NCBI GenBank assembly: GCA_036231565.1
Contig: JAZAHA010000055.1
Coordinates: forward strand, 1-64,000
Origin: Maricaulis sp036231565
GTDB taxonomy: Bacteria > Pseudomonadota > Alphaproteobacteria > Caulobacterales > Maricaulaceae
Direction: 5' to 3'
Length of the DNA stretch: 64,000 bases
The notes under the pieces are model-generated. The model saw only the letters and a program-made list of their open reading frames with translations. It did not search any database and was not told where the DNA came from. A program made the position numbers and the translations under genes. Shown in pieces: positions 18,331 to 27,029 of the stretch (within the stretch, counting starts at the first letter, position 1; every line of letters starts with the position of its first letter).

Positions 18331-18956
18331 ATGTCGAATTCCTGTTCACCCTGCTGGACTATGGCGGCATCGCCTTCTTCGCCTATTCCGGCGGCATGCT
18401 GGCCGCGCGCAAGACGCTCGACCCGTTCGGCGCCGCGATTGTCGGCGCGGTGACAGGGATGGGCGGCGGCACGCTGCGCGACGTGCTGCTGGGACAATTG
18501 CCGGTCTACTGGATCGCCGAGCCGAACTATCTGGCCGTCGCCGTCGGCGGCGCACTGCTGGGTTATTTCACCTCGCCCTGGGCGCAGGCCATCGCCACCC
18601 GCCGCGCTGCCCTGATCTGGGCCGACGCGATCGGACTTTCCGTTTTCTGCGTCATCGGAGCCGAGGCCGGTCTGGCAGCCGGGGCGCACTGGACCATCGC
18701 CATCCTCACCGGGATGATGAGCGCGGCCTTTGGCGGTCTCCTGCGTGATATCATCGTCAATGACGTGCCGCTGGTGCTGCGCGAGGACATCTATGCCCTC
18801 GCAGCGATGGCCGGCGCGGCGGCCTATGTGGCGGGGCTGGCCCTGGGCCTTAATCCCAGCGCCGTGACACTGGGCTCGGCGGCCCTTGCACTGATCCTGC
18901 GCGGCTGTGCGATCCGGTTCAAATGGTCGTTGCCCGCCGTGCGGATCAGCGAATAG
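18327..18956 (+). CDS. Trimeric intracellular cation channel (TRIC/UPF0126) family protein
   Basis: A 209-residue membrane protein with about seven hydrophobic helices and the UPF0126 repeat signatures DPFGAAIVGAVTGMGGGTLRDVLL (first half) and GMMSAAFGGLLRDIIVNDVPLVL (second half). Bacterial and archaeal members form homotrimeric K+-permeable channels; some have been proposed as glycine transporters. It is the last gene of an overlapping series with the DUF389 and small membrane protein genes. Together they look like one membrane unit of unknown physiology. Confidence 0.87.
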   Translation: MNVEFLFTLLDYGGIAFFAYSGGMLAARKTLDPFGAAIVGAVTGMGGGTLRDVLLGQLPVYWIAEPNYLAVAVGGALLGYFTSPWAQAIATRRAALIWADAIGLSVFCVIGAEAGLAAGAHWTIAILTGMMSAAFGGLLRDIIVNDVPLVLREDIYALAAMAGAAAYVAGLALGLNPSAVTLGSAALALILRGCAIRFKWSLPAVRISE

Positions 18957-18993
18957 GCACTTCGCCGCGAGGTCTTCAATCACGGACGAAAGA

Positions 18994-19048
18994 CGCCGCC
19001 GCGGCAGTGTCCGGGGCGAGATCCGGACGAGCCTCCACCGCGGCGGCG
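18994..19048. terminator. Nested hairpin between convergent genes
   Basis: Perfect 11-bp arms CGCCGCCGCGG (18994-19004) and CCGCGGCGGCG (19038-19048) enclose an inner 6-bp stem (GTCCGG at 19009-19014 with CCGGAC at 19023-19028). It lies exactly between the convergent TRIC-like and 19059-19391 genes and lacks a T-run. It is probably a bidirectional transcription-end or RNA-stability structure; the role is inferred from position. Confidence 0.45.
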
Positions 19049-19058
19049 CTGAGTGTGT

Positions 19059-19391
19059 CTACGACTGTGCGGGCATGCCCGGCACGAGGCGTTCGGCGGT
19101 CGCCATGACGATCACCATCAGCGACGCAGCCGACAGCACGGCGCCGTAATTGGTGAAAATGGCCGTGAGATACTCGCCCGCCGCCGGGATGACGCCGAGC
19201 GCGCCGGCCCCGCCGGCGATCAGGAAAATGGCCGCCAGGATCACGGCGCGGCGGTGATCTCCCTTGATGAAGAAACCGCTGGCCAGACCCAGCAGGGCCA
19301 GTATCAGCCCGCTCCATTCGAAGCCGGGTATGAAAGCAAAGACGATGGCGGCAATGGCCGCAACGGCCCAGACGATCTTGTCGAGTGACAT
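19059..19391 (-). CDS. Small hypothetical membrane protein
   Basis: A 110-residue unrecognised protein with about four hydrophobic segments (WAVAAIAAIVFAFI, GLILALLGLASGFFI, AVILAAIFLIAGGAGALGV and YGAVLSAASLMVIVMATA). A conserved-looking charged KGDHRR turn lies between helices two and three. The ATG at 19391 has GGGGAG 6 nt upstream; a longer frame begins further out without support. No functional link to its neighbours is seen. Confidence 0.72.
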   Translation of the reverse strand: MSLDKIVWAVAAIAAIVFAFIPGFEWSGLILALLGLASGFFIKGDHRRAVILAAIFLIAGGAGALGVIPAAGEYLTAIFTNYGAVLSAASLMVIVMATAERLVPGMPAQS

Positions 19392-19540
19392 GTGGATCTC
19401 CCCATTACTTTTCTTGAGTAACGCGTACACGAACCACAACAGAACGCCTGTACCGTAGGCAAATATTTTCAGATTCGACAATAGAGGCGTCGAGAAACGT
19501 GTGGAGTACTGGGGTTTCGTGCAATGCAGGTAGCGATTGG

Positions 19541-20695
19541 CTACTCTTTGCTGGTCACCGCAGCCACGGCGAGTGCCCGGTCGATATCGGCCAGCAGGTC
19601 GGCCGGTGTTTCCAGCCCGACCGACAGGCGCACCAGCGCGTCGGGCACCGGGCTGTCGGCGCCCTCAATCGGTTTGCGGTGTTCGATCAGGCTCTCCACC
19701 CCGCCCAGCGAGGTCGCCTGGATGAAGACGTTCGTCGCTGCCGCGAAGCGCCGCGCCGCCTCGAAACCGCCGGCCAGTTCAACCGACAGCATGCCGCCGA
19801 ACCCGCCCGTCATCTGGCGCCGCGCCACGTCGTGACCGGGATGGCCGGAAAGTCCGGGATAGTGCACGGCCGCAAGCCGCGTATCGGCAGCCAGCCGTTC
19901 GGCGAGCCACAGCGCCGTCGCGCTCTGGCGGGCATAGCGCACATGCAGGGTGCGCAGGCCGCGCAGCAGGAGCCAGGTCTCGAAGGCGCCGGGAATGGCG
20001 CCGGTCTTGTTATGGATCTCGCAGATATCGTCCCAGCGGGTGTCGCTCTTGCGGGTCACCAGCGCGCCGGCGAGCACGTCGGAATGGCCGTTGAGGTATT
20101 TGGTCGCCGAATGCATGACGAGATCCGCGCCCAGCTCCAGCGGCCGCGTGGTACAGGGCGGGGCGCACGTCGAGTCGACCGCCAGCGTGGCACCGACGGC
20201 GTGGGCGATATCAGCCGCCTTGGCGATGTCGACGATGGCCCAGGACGGGTTGGCGGGCGTTTCGATCCAGATCAGGTCGGTGGCGGGACGGGCCGCGGCG
20301 GTGAGGGCGTCCAGATCGCCTGGCGCAACGAGGTTCAGCGTGATCCGCTTCTTCGCCAGCGCCCGCTGCAAAAGGCCCCGCGCCCCGTAATACATCTCGG
20401 TCTGGGCGACGACATGCCCGCCGGTCGGCACGCTCTCCAGCACGGCGGCGATGGCCGCCATGCCCGAGGAAAACAGCCGCGCATCCGCCCCGCCGTCCAG
20501 CATGGCGAGAACCTCCGCCGCCTGCCGCTCGGTCGGACCCTGGGGCCGGCGATAGTCCTGCGCTCCGATCAGCGCATTGTCCGCGTCCCGCGCATATGTC
20601 GTCGAGCTGTGCAGCGGCGGGATGACCGCGCCGGTCAGGCTGTCGATCGCGTGCATGGCCTGCACGGTACGGGTTTCGCGGGTGGAAGCAGTCAT
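19541..20695 (-). CDS. Trans-sulfuration family PLP-dependent enzyme (cystathionine gamma-synthase/beta-lyase type)
   Basis: A 384-residue Cys/Met-metabolism PLP enzyme. PLP-phosphate and substrate contacts are in LFSSGMAAIAAVLE and the MYYGARGLL segment. The Schiff-base Lys is in MHSATKYLNGHSD, with IWIETPANPSWAIVDI and the cofactor Asp in LAVDSTCAPP upstream of it. Family members interconvert cysteine, homocysteine and cystathionine or act as methionine gamma-lyase; the exact reaction is not determined by these motifs. A second family member, metC, is at 62252-63400. Confidence 0.88.
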   Translation of the reverse strand: MTASTRETRTVQAMHAIDSLTGAVIPPLHSSTTYARDADNALIGAQDYRRPQGPTERQAAEVLAMLDGGADARLFSSGMAAIAAVLESVPTGGHVVAQTEMYYGARGLLQRALAKKRITLNLVAPGDLDALTAAARPATDLIWIETPANPSWAIVDIAKAADIAHAVGATLAVDSTCAPPCTTRPLELGADLVMHSATKYLNGHSDVLAGALVTRKSDTRWDDICEIHNKTGAIPGAFETWLLLRGLRTLHVRYARQSATALWLAERLAADTRLAAVHYPGLSGHPGHDVARRQMTGGFGGMLSVELAGGFEAARRFAAATNVFIQATSLGGVESLIEHRKPIEGADSPVPDALVRLSVGLETPADLLADIDRALAVAAVTSKE

Positions 20696-20807
20696 GAGGC
20701 ACGTCCCGGTGAAGCTGTCGCTATCGGGATATGGGCATGCCGCAGACCGCGTTCGAGGTCAAAGGCTGAACGGGGGAGCGCGGCCGGGAGGCGGGCCGCA
20801 GGACCGG

Positions 20808-21098
20808 TCAGGTCCGGTGGAGAAGAACGGGACGCATTCCCTGGATTGCGACCAGGCCGCATCCGGCAATCAGGAGCAGGATGGCGACGACCAGGCTAGT
20901 GGGGCCCAGCCGCCCGGCCAGCCAGATGAAAGCGGGTACGGACGCGAAGGCGATCAGCAGCACGAGCGCCACCAGCCCGCCGGCTTGCCAGCCCAGAACG
21001 GCATCGCACTGGCTGCAGGAAAACTGGTTGCCGGTATTCATGCGCCAGATCGTGTTGACGGGCAGCTTTGCGCTGCAGGCCGGGCAGGTCTTGTGCAT
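20808..21098 (-). CDS. Zinc-ribbon membrane protein, hypothetical
   Basis: A 96-residue protein with two CxxC knuckles, C-P-A-C near residue 5 and C-S-Q-C near residue 27, forming a likely zinc ribbon. Two hydrophobic helices follow (GLVALVLLIAFASVPAFIWLAG and LVVAILLLIAGCGLVAI). The ATG at 21098 begins directly before the first CxxC (MHKTCPAC), which is how this class normally starts. The function is unknown. Confidence 0.72.
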   Translation of the reverse strand: MHKTCPACSAKLPVNTIWRMNTGNQFSCSQCDAVLGWQAGGLVALVLLIAFASVPAFIWLAGRLGPTSLVVAILLLIAGCGLVAIQGMRPVLLHRT

Positions 21099-21178
21099 TG
21101 CTAGGTTCCTACTGTGTGAGGCCAAGTATAGCACGTCATGATTGTATGAAAACTCAGAGATTTTCTGGCCAATGTCCC

Positions 21179-21356
21179 GTGTCATCCCTGACGGATGCCC
21201 GGCTCAGGGCCGGGCGGAGATCAGGGACCCATAATCCCGGTGCTTTTCCAGATATTCGCTGTGCCGGCATCGCGCCGGCTTGCGGGCGCGAGCAGAGCGT
21301 ATGGGTCCCGGCACTGCGTCCCGCCGTCGCGGGACATCCGGCCGGGATGACAGCGA
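21179..21356. repeat. Palindromic intergenic repeat
   Basis: A non-coding 180-bp stretch between the zinc-ribbon gene and hemB. It begins with TGTCATCCCTGACGG and ends with CCGGCCGGGATGACA, an inverted pair of ends. GGGACCCATA and TATGGGTCCC form an internal inverted pair. It resembles the 1385-1488 element in design but not in detail. It is probably a dispersed intergenic palindromic repeat. Confidence 0.55.
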
Positions 21357-21365
21357 GGTGGTCGG

Positions 21366-22346
<981 letters not shown>

Positions 22347-22501
22347 GGCGGGCGCGTGTCCTTGTCGTCAGAGGCCGGAATGACGGCCGGGGTGTGCGTT
22401 ATCGAACTTGCCGTGCGCGTCAGCCCGCGTTACGGCTCCGTTCCAGATCGCTTCGGCAAAATTTGTCTCCACAGGACCATATAAGCAACAGGAGCGCTGC
22501 G

Positions 22502-23638
22502 GTGCATTTCGCTCTCACAGAAGATCAGACCCTCATTCGCGACATGGCGAGAAAATTCGCCGACGACCGTCTCAAGCCCAATGCGGCCCGCTGGGACGAG
22601 GAAAAACACTTCCCCGTCGAGGTGATGCGCGAGGCGGCCGAGCTCGGCTTTGCCGGTATCTATACGCGCGAGGATGTCGGCGGCTCCAATCTGACGCGTC
22701 TCGATGCCGCACTCATTTTCGAGGAATTGTCGCGCGGTTGCGTCGCCACGGCAGCCTTCCTGTCGATCCACAATATGTGCGCCTGGATGATCGACACCTG
22801 GGGCAATGAGGAGCAGCGCCAGCGCTTCCTGCCGCAGATGATGACGATGGAGAAGATCGCCTCCTACTGTCTCACCGAACCGGGTGCGGGCTCGGATGCG
22901 GCCAGTCTGAAGACCAAGGCCGTGCGCGACGGCGACCACTACGTGCTCAACGGTGCCAAGGCCTTCATCTCCGGCGCCGGTACCTCCGATTATTACGTCG
23001 TCATGTGCCGCACGGGCGGCGAGGGGCCCAAGGGCATCTCCACCATCGTGGTGGAAAAGGACACGCCGGGTCTCTCCTTCGGCGCCAATGAGAAGAAGAT
23101 GGGCTGGAATGCCCAGCCCACGCGCATCGTCAATTTCGAGGATTGCCGCGTGCCGGCCGAGAACCTGCTCGCGGAAGAGGGCATGGGCTTCACCCTGGCG
23201 ATGAAGGGGCTGAATGGCGGTCGTATCAATATCGGCGCCTGTTCCCTGGGCGGTGCGACCGAGGCGTTCGAAGTGGCCAAGGCCTATGTCGGCACCCGCA
23301 AGCAGTTCGGCCGCGAGTTGTCGCAATTCCAGGTGACCCAGTTCAGGCTGGCCGACATGGCGACCGAGCTGGAGGCCTCGCGCCTGATGCTCTACCGCGC
23401 TGCGGCTTCGGTCGATGCCGGCGATCCGTCCGCGGCCAAGTATTGCGCCATGGCCAAGCGGTTCGCGACGGACACGTGTTTCGACGTCGCCAATCAGGCC
23501 TTGCAGCTGCACGGTGGCTACGGCTACCTCAAGGACTATCCGCTCGAGCGGATCGTGCGTGATCTGCGCGTCCACCAGATACTGGAGGGCACGAACGAGA
23601 TCATGCGCGTCATCATTGCCAAGGATGAGCTGAAGTAG
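22502..23638 (+). CDS. Acyl-CoA dehydrogenase, isobutyryl-CoA dehydrogenase-like
   Basis: A 378-residue FAD enzyme that oxidises acyl-CoA to 2-enoyl-CoA. The start is a GTG at 22502 preceded by AGGAG. Motifs include YCLTEPGAGSDAASLKT (FAD/substrate loop, about residue 125), GGRINIGACSLGGA, and the C-terminal LHGGYGYLKDYPLERIVRDLRVHQILEGTNEIMR containing the catalytic Glu. Position at the head of a cluster with 3-hydroxyisobutyryl-CoA hydrolase and 3-hydroxyisobutyrate dehydrogenase points to isobutyryl-CoA (valine catabolism) as substrate; that assignment is inferred from context. Confidence 0.92.
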   Translation: MHFALTEDQTLIRDMARKFADDRLKPNAARWDEEKHFPVEVMREAAELGFAGIYTREDVGGSNLTRLDAALIFEELSRGCVATAAFLSIHNMCAWMIDTWGNEEQRQRFLPQMMTMEKIASYCLTEPGAGSDAASLKTKAVRDGDHYVLNGAKAFISGAGTSDYYVVMCRTGGEGPKGISTIVVEKDTPGLSFGANEKKMGWNAQPTRIVNFEDCRVPAENLLAEEGMGFTLAMKGLNGGRINIGACSLGGATEAFEVAKAYVGTRKQFGRELSQFQVTQFRLADMATELEASRLMLYRAAASVDAGDPSAAKYCAMAKRFATDTCFDVANQALQLHGGYGYLKDYPLERIVRDLRVHQILEGTNEIMRVIIAKDELK

Positions 23639-23647
23639 GAGAGCGTC

Positions 23648-24082
23648 ATCGCCGACGACACGCAGGCCCTGCCGAACCGGGCATTCGAGACCAGTGAGGC
23701 CGCGTTCCAGGTGGCCTGTGACGAGCTGAATACTGTTCTGACACCGGAGCAGCCGCTGCCGGCCATCATCCTGGATGCGCGCAGCGAGTTCGGCTCGGAC
23801 GCGCCGCTGGCCTTTGACAGCGACGGCAATGCCAATGTGATGCTGAAAGTGGCGTCCGATGACGGTGGTTTCATCGTCTTCTCGCGCACCATCGGCGCAC
23901 CGGAGAAGGGGCTGGATGCCGGCGACCTGGTCTGCTGGGTGCCGCTGCAGCATGACGAGGCGCTGGCCAAGGAATCCAACGATCCGCGCTTTGGCTGGGT
24001 CGGCCTGGTGTTCGCGGCCCTGGAGCCGGAATGGAAGGACGGCGACTGGGTGATGCGCGAATTCTACGGCGACACGGAATAG
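23648..24082 (+). CDS. Hypothetical protein in valine cluster, probable ATC start
   Basis: A 144-residue acidic cytoplasmic protein that I do not recognise. It ends KDGDWVMREFYGD and is rich in Trp/Asp. The first ordinary start codon in frame is the GTG at 23711, which has a poor ribosome binding site. The frame is open and reads naturally (ADDTQALPNRAFETSEAAFQ) back to an ATC at 23648, which sits 6 nt after a strong AGGAG overlapping the stop of the dehydrogenase gene. I therefore place the start at the ATC, with GTG 23711 as fallback. Location suggests co-expression with the valine degradation enzymes. Confidence 0.62.
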   Translation: MADDTQALPNRAFETSEAAFQVACDELNTVLTPEQPLPAIILDARSEFGSDAPLAFDSDGNANVMLKVASDDGGFIVFSRTIGAPEKGLDAGDLVCWVPLQHDEALAKESNDPRFGWVGLVFAALEPEWKDGDWVMREFYGDTE

Positions 24083-24161
24083 GCCGCAGACGCGGTCTTG
24101 GATGCCGGTGGCGCCCGGCCTAAACAGCGCGTCAGTGAGTATCAAGAAGAGGCCTGCGCCC

Positions 24162-25226
24162 ATGACCGACGAACCGGAAATCATTGCCCGCAAGACCGGC
24201 CAGGTGGGCCGTATCACGCTGAACCGCCCCAAGGCGCTCAATGCGCTGACCCATGGCATGTGCCTCGCCATGATCGAGGCGATGGAAGCGTGGCAGGATG
24301 ATGACGCGGTCAAGGCGGTCGTGGTCGACGGGGCCGGCGAGAAGGGGTTCTGTGCCGGTGGCGATATCCTCAAGCTTCACAATTCAGGCAAGGCCGGTGA
24401 CGATCAGGCCTGGCTGTTCTGGCGCGATGAATACCGCCTCAACACGCTGATCCATCACTATTCCAAACCCTATGTCGCCCTGATCGACGGCATTACGATG
24501 GGCGGCGGCGTCGGCGTGTCGGTGCACGGCTCGCACCGGGTTGCCGGCGATCGCACGATGTTCGCCATGTCGGAAACCGGGATCGGCTTTCATCCGGATG
24601 TCGGCGGCGCTTACTTCCTGCCGCGCCTGGCCGGAGAGATCGGCACCTGGATGGGCCTGACGGGCGCGCGCCTGAAGGCGCCGGACTGTATCGCCGCGGG
24701 CCTGGCCACGCATTATTGCCCGTCCGGCCAGACCGAAGCGCTGATCGCGGCGCTGGAGACGGCGGACTTGTCCGATGAGGACGCGCTGGAAGTTCTGCTG
24801 GAGGAATTCTCCGGCGATCCCGGCGACAGCGATCTGGCGCACACGCGCGGCCTGATCGATGCGGCTTTTGCCGGCGACCGGGTCGAGGACATTGTGGCGC
24901 GGATCGAGGGTGCGGGTGACAGCTGGTCGGCCAAGCAGGCCCAGATCATCGCCAGCAAGTCGCCGACGGCGCTGAAACTCACCCTGGCCTGCCTGCGCAA
25001 AGGCGGGGATCTTAGCTTCGAGGACGTGATGCGGCAGGATCTGCGCGTGTCCAGCTGGTGCCTGACAGGCACGGATTTCTATGAGGGCGTGCGTGCCGTG
25101 ATCATCGACAAGGATCATGCGCCGAAATGGTCGCCGGCGACGGTGGCCGAGGTCGACGATGCGGCGATCGAGTCAGCCTTTGCGCCGCTCGACAGCGATC
25201 ATGAAATGACATTCCTCGGCGAATAA
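24162..25226 (+). CDS. 3-hydroxyisobutyryl-CoA hydrolase (enoyl-CoA hydratase/isomerase fold)
   Basis: A 354-residue crotonase-fold enzyme of HIBCH length and pattern. It releases CoA from 3-hydroxyisobutyryl-CoA in valine degradation. The oxyanion-hole region is GEKGFCAGGDILKLH (about residues 60-75) and GITMGGGVGVSVHGSHRVA (about 112-130). The catalytic Glu segment is MSETGIGFHPDVGGAYFLPRL, typical of HIBCH rather than plain enoyl-CoA hydratase. The ATG at 24162 follows AAGAAGAGG. Confidence 0.92.
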   Translation: MTDEPEIIARKTGQVGRITLNRPKALNALTHGMCLAMIEAMEAWQDDDAVKAVVVDGAGEKGFCAGGDILKLHNSGKAGDDQAWLFWRDEYRLNTLIHHYSKPYVALIDGITMGGGVGVSVHGSHRVAGDRTMFAMSETGIGFHPDVGGAYFLPRLAGEIGTWMGLTGARLKAPDCIAAGLATHYCPSGQTEALIAALETADLSDEDALEVLLEEFSGDPGDSDLAHTRGLIDAAFAGDRVEDIVARIEGAGDSWSAKQAQIIASKSPTALKLTLACLRKGGDLSFEDVMRQDLRVSSWCLTGTDFYEGVRAVIIDKDHAPKWSPATVAEVDDAAIESAFAPLDSDHEMTFLGE

Positions 25227-25264
25227 CGCCGGTCCAACGAGACAATTCCACGGGAGAAGCAGTG

Positions 25265-26155
25265 ATGGCGAAGATTGCCTTTATCGGTCTGGGAAACATG
25301 GGATCGGGCATGGCGGCCAATCTGGTGAAGGCCGGGCATGAGGTGCTCGCCTTCGATCTCAGCGCCGATGCTGTCGCTCACGCTGTGAACAGTGGCGCCA
25401 GCGCTGCGAAGTCGGCGGCTGATGCGGTGGCGGCGGCGGAAGCCGTTGTGACGATGCTGCCGGCGGGCAAGCATGTGCGCGCGGTCTATGAAGGCGAGAT
25501 CTTCGGCGCGGCTTCGCCCGGCACGCTGTTCATGGACTGCTCGACCATCGACGTTGCCAGTGCGCGCCATGTCGGCGGGCTGGCGGTGGAGAAGGGCTTC
25601 CGCTTTGTCGACGCACCGGTGTCCGGCGGCGTTGCTGCGGCCCAGGGCGGCACGCTGACCTTCATGGTCGGCGGATCGGAAGCCGATTTCGCGGCGGCCG
25701 AGGTCTTCCTGGATGCGATGGGCAAGGCGGTGCTGCGCGCCGGCGATCTGGGCGCCGGGCAGGCGGCCAAGATCTGCAACAACATGCTGCTCGCCATCAC
25801 CATGATCGGTACGTGCGAGGCCTTTGCGCTTGCCGACAAGCTGGGTCTGGATGCGCAGAAATTCTACGACATCTCGTCCAAGGCGTCGGGCCAGTCCTGG
25901 TCGATGACCAGCTATTGCCCGGTGCCGGGGCCGATCCCGACCACGCCGGCAAACAATGGCTACAAGCCGGGCTTTGCCACGGCGATGATGCTGAAGGATC
26001 TCAAACTCGCCCAGGACGCCGCCCAGACCGCCGGTGCGACCACGCCGCTGGGTGCCCAGGCCGAAGCGCTCTACGCCATGTTCGACAATCTCGGCGGCGG
26101 CGCAGCGGACTTCTCCGGCATCTACAAGCTGCTCGACGGCAGCTGGGGCGAATAG
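25265..26155 (+). CDS. mmsB: 3-hydroxyisobutyrate dehydrogenase
   Basis: A 296-residue NAD-dependent dehydrogenase that converts 3-hydroxyisobutyrate to methylmalonate semialdehyde. The Rossmann motif is G-L-G-N-M-G at residues 8-13. The substrate loop is VDAPVSGGVAAAQGGTLTFMVGG, and the catalytic Lys is in GAGQAAKICNNML. The C-terminal GYKPGFATAMMLKDLKLA is characteristic of true HIBADH. A GTG one codon upstream is an alternative start. It is third in the acyl-CoA dehydrogenase / hydrolase / dehydrogenase series, which makes the valine assignment firm. Confidence 0.94.
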   Translation: MAKIAFIGLGNMGSGMAANLVKAGHEVLAFDLSADAVAHAVNSGASAAKSAADAVAAAEAVVTMLPAGKHVRAVYEGEIFGAASPGTLFMDCSTIDVASARHVGGLAVEKGFRFVDAPVSGGVAAAQGGTLTFMVGGSEADFAAAEVFLDAMGKAVLRAGDLGAGQAAKICNNMLLAITMIGTCEAFALADKLGLDAQKFYDISSKASGQSWSMTSYCPVPGPIPTTPANNGYKPGFATAMMLKDLKLAQDAAQTAGATTPLGAQAEALYAMFDNLGGGAADFSGIYKLLDGSWGE

Positions 26156-26313
26156 CCGCCGCGTGCAGGTCCGGCAACTTCTCCCGACGCAGGGTGTCCG
26201 GGTGCGGGCGGCCAGCCGCCGTCCGCGACGGATTGTGTCCTGTTAAGGGGATTTTTGCCCTTTGCCGTTAGGGTTCTCCCACAAGATCGAAAAAGATCGG
26301 GTGGAGTGGTCAA

Positions 26314-26805
26314 ATGGTCATGGCAGAAAACATGGCGCCGGATGCAGCGCCGAACACGGAATATCTCGAGCTTCTTCAACTCGTTGAGCGCCTGCACCGG
26401 CAGCTCCTGGATGTTGTGAAGGATGAGCTCGATCGCGAGGGGCTGGACGATCTGAACTCGGTCCAGGCGCTGCTTCTCTTCAATATCGGTGACCAGGAAC
26501 TGACAGCTGGCGAACTGCGTACGCGCGGCCACTATCTCGGCTCCAATGTCTCCTACAATCTCAAGAAGCTCGTCGATGCAGGCTATATCCGCCACGAGCG
26601 TTCGGAAGTCGACCGCCGCTCTGTACGAGTCAGCCTGACCGAGACCGGTCATGCCGTGCGCGCCCGCCTGAACACGCTGTTCGCCCGTCAGGGGACGGCG
26701 CTGTCGCCGGTCGGGGGCGTGGATGTGGACCAGTTGCCGGCCGTGAATACGGCGCTGACCCGTATTGAACGCTTCTGGGCCGATCACATCCGGTTCCGCA
26801 TGTAG
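26314..26805 (+). CDS. MarR family winged-helix transcriptional regulator
   Basis: A 163-residue DNA-binding protein. A helical dimerisation N-terminus leads to a MarR winged helix, with LTAGELRTRGHYLGSNVSYNLKKLVDAGYIRHERSEVDRRSVRVSLTETGH spanning the recognition helix and wing (about residues 63-113). This variant, in which the third helix reads YLGSNVSYNLKKL, is common as a single chromosomal copy in alphaproteobacteria (LdtR-like). It is followed by its own strong terminator and precedes hemA; whether it controls hemA is open. Confidence 0.88.
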   Translation: MVMAENMAPDAAPNTEYLELLQLVERLHRQLLDVVKDELDREGLDDLNSVQALLLFNIGDQELTAGELRTRGHYLGSNVSYNLKKLVDAGYIRHERSEVDRRSVRVSLTETGHAVRARLNTLFARQGTALSPVGGVDVDQLPAVNTALTRIERFWADHIRFRM

Positions 26806-26832
26806 CCAGCGATTGTCTCCGACCAGAATCGA

Positions 26833-26865
26833 GGCGCGGTTTCTCCGGAAACCGCGCCTTTTCTT
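26833..26865 (+). terminator. Rho-independent terminator after the MarR gene
   Basis: Perfect 11-bp stem GGCGCGGTTTC (26833-26843) / GAAACCGCGCC (26848-26858) with a TCCG tetraloop, followed by TTTTCTTT. It isolates the MarR gene from hemA. Confidence 0.9.
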
Positions 26866-27029
26866 TGCACCTAAGTGTCGGTTATGATGCAACTATAGCA
26901 GGGCTGTGCGGCGCCTGTTGTGAAATATTGCTGAGGTGCGGCGCTCTGTCCTGTCGCGATCGGGAAACAATCCCTCTAAAACCCGGTCCGAGGCCTGTTC
27001 CGGCTGCAGAATCAAGAAAGGCACCGCCC

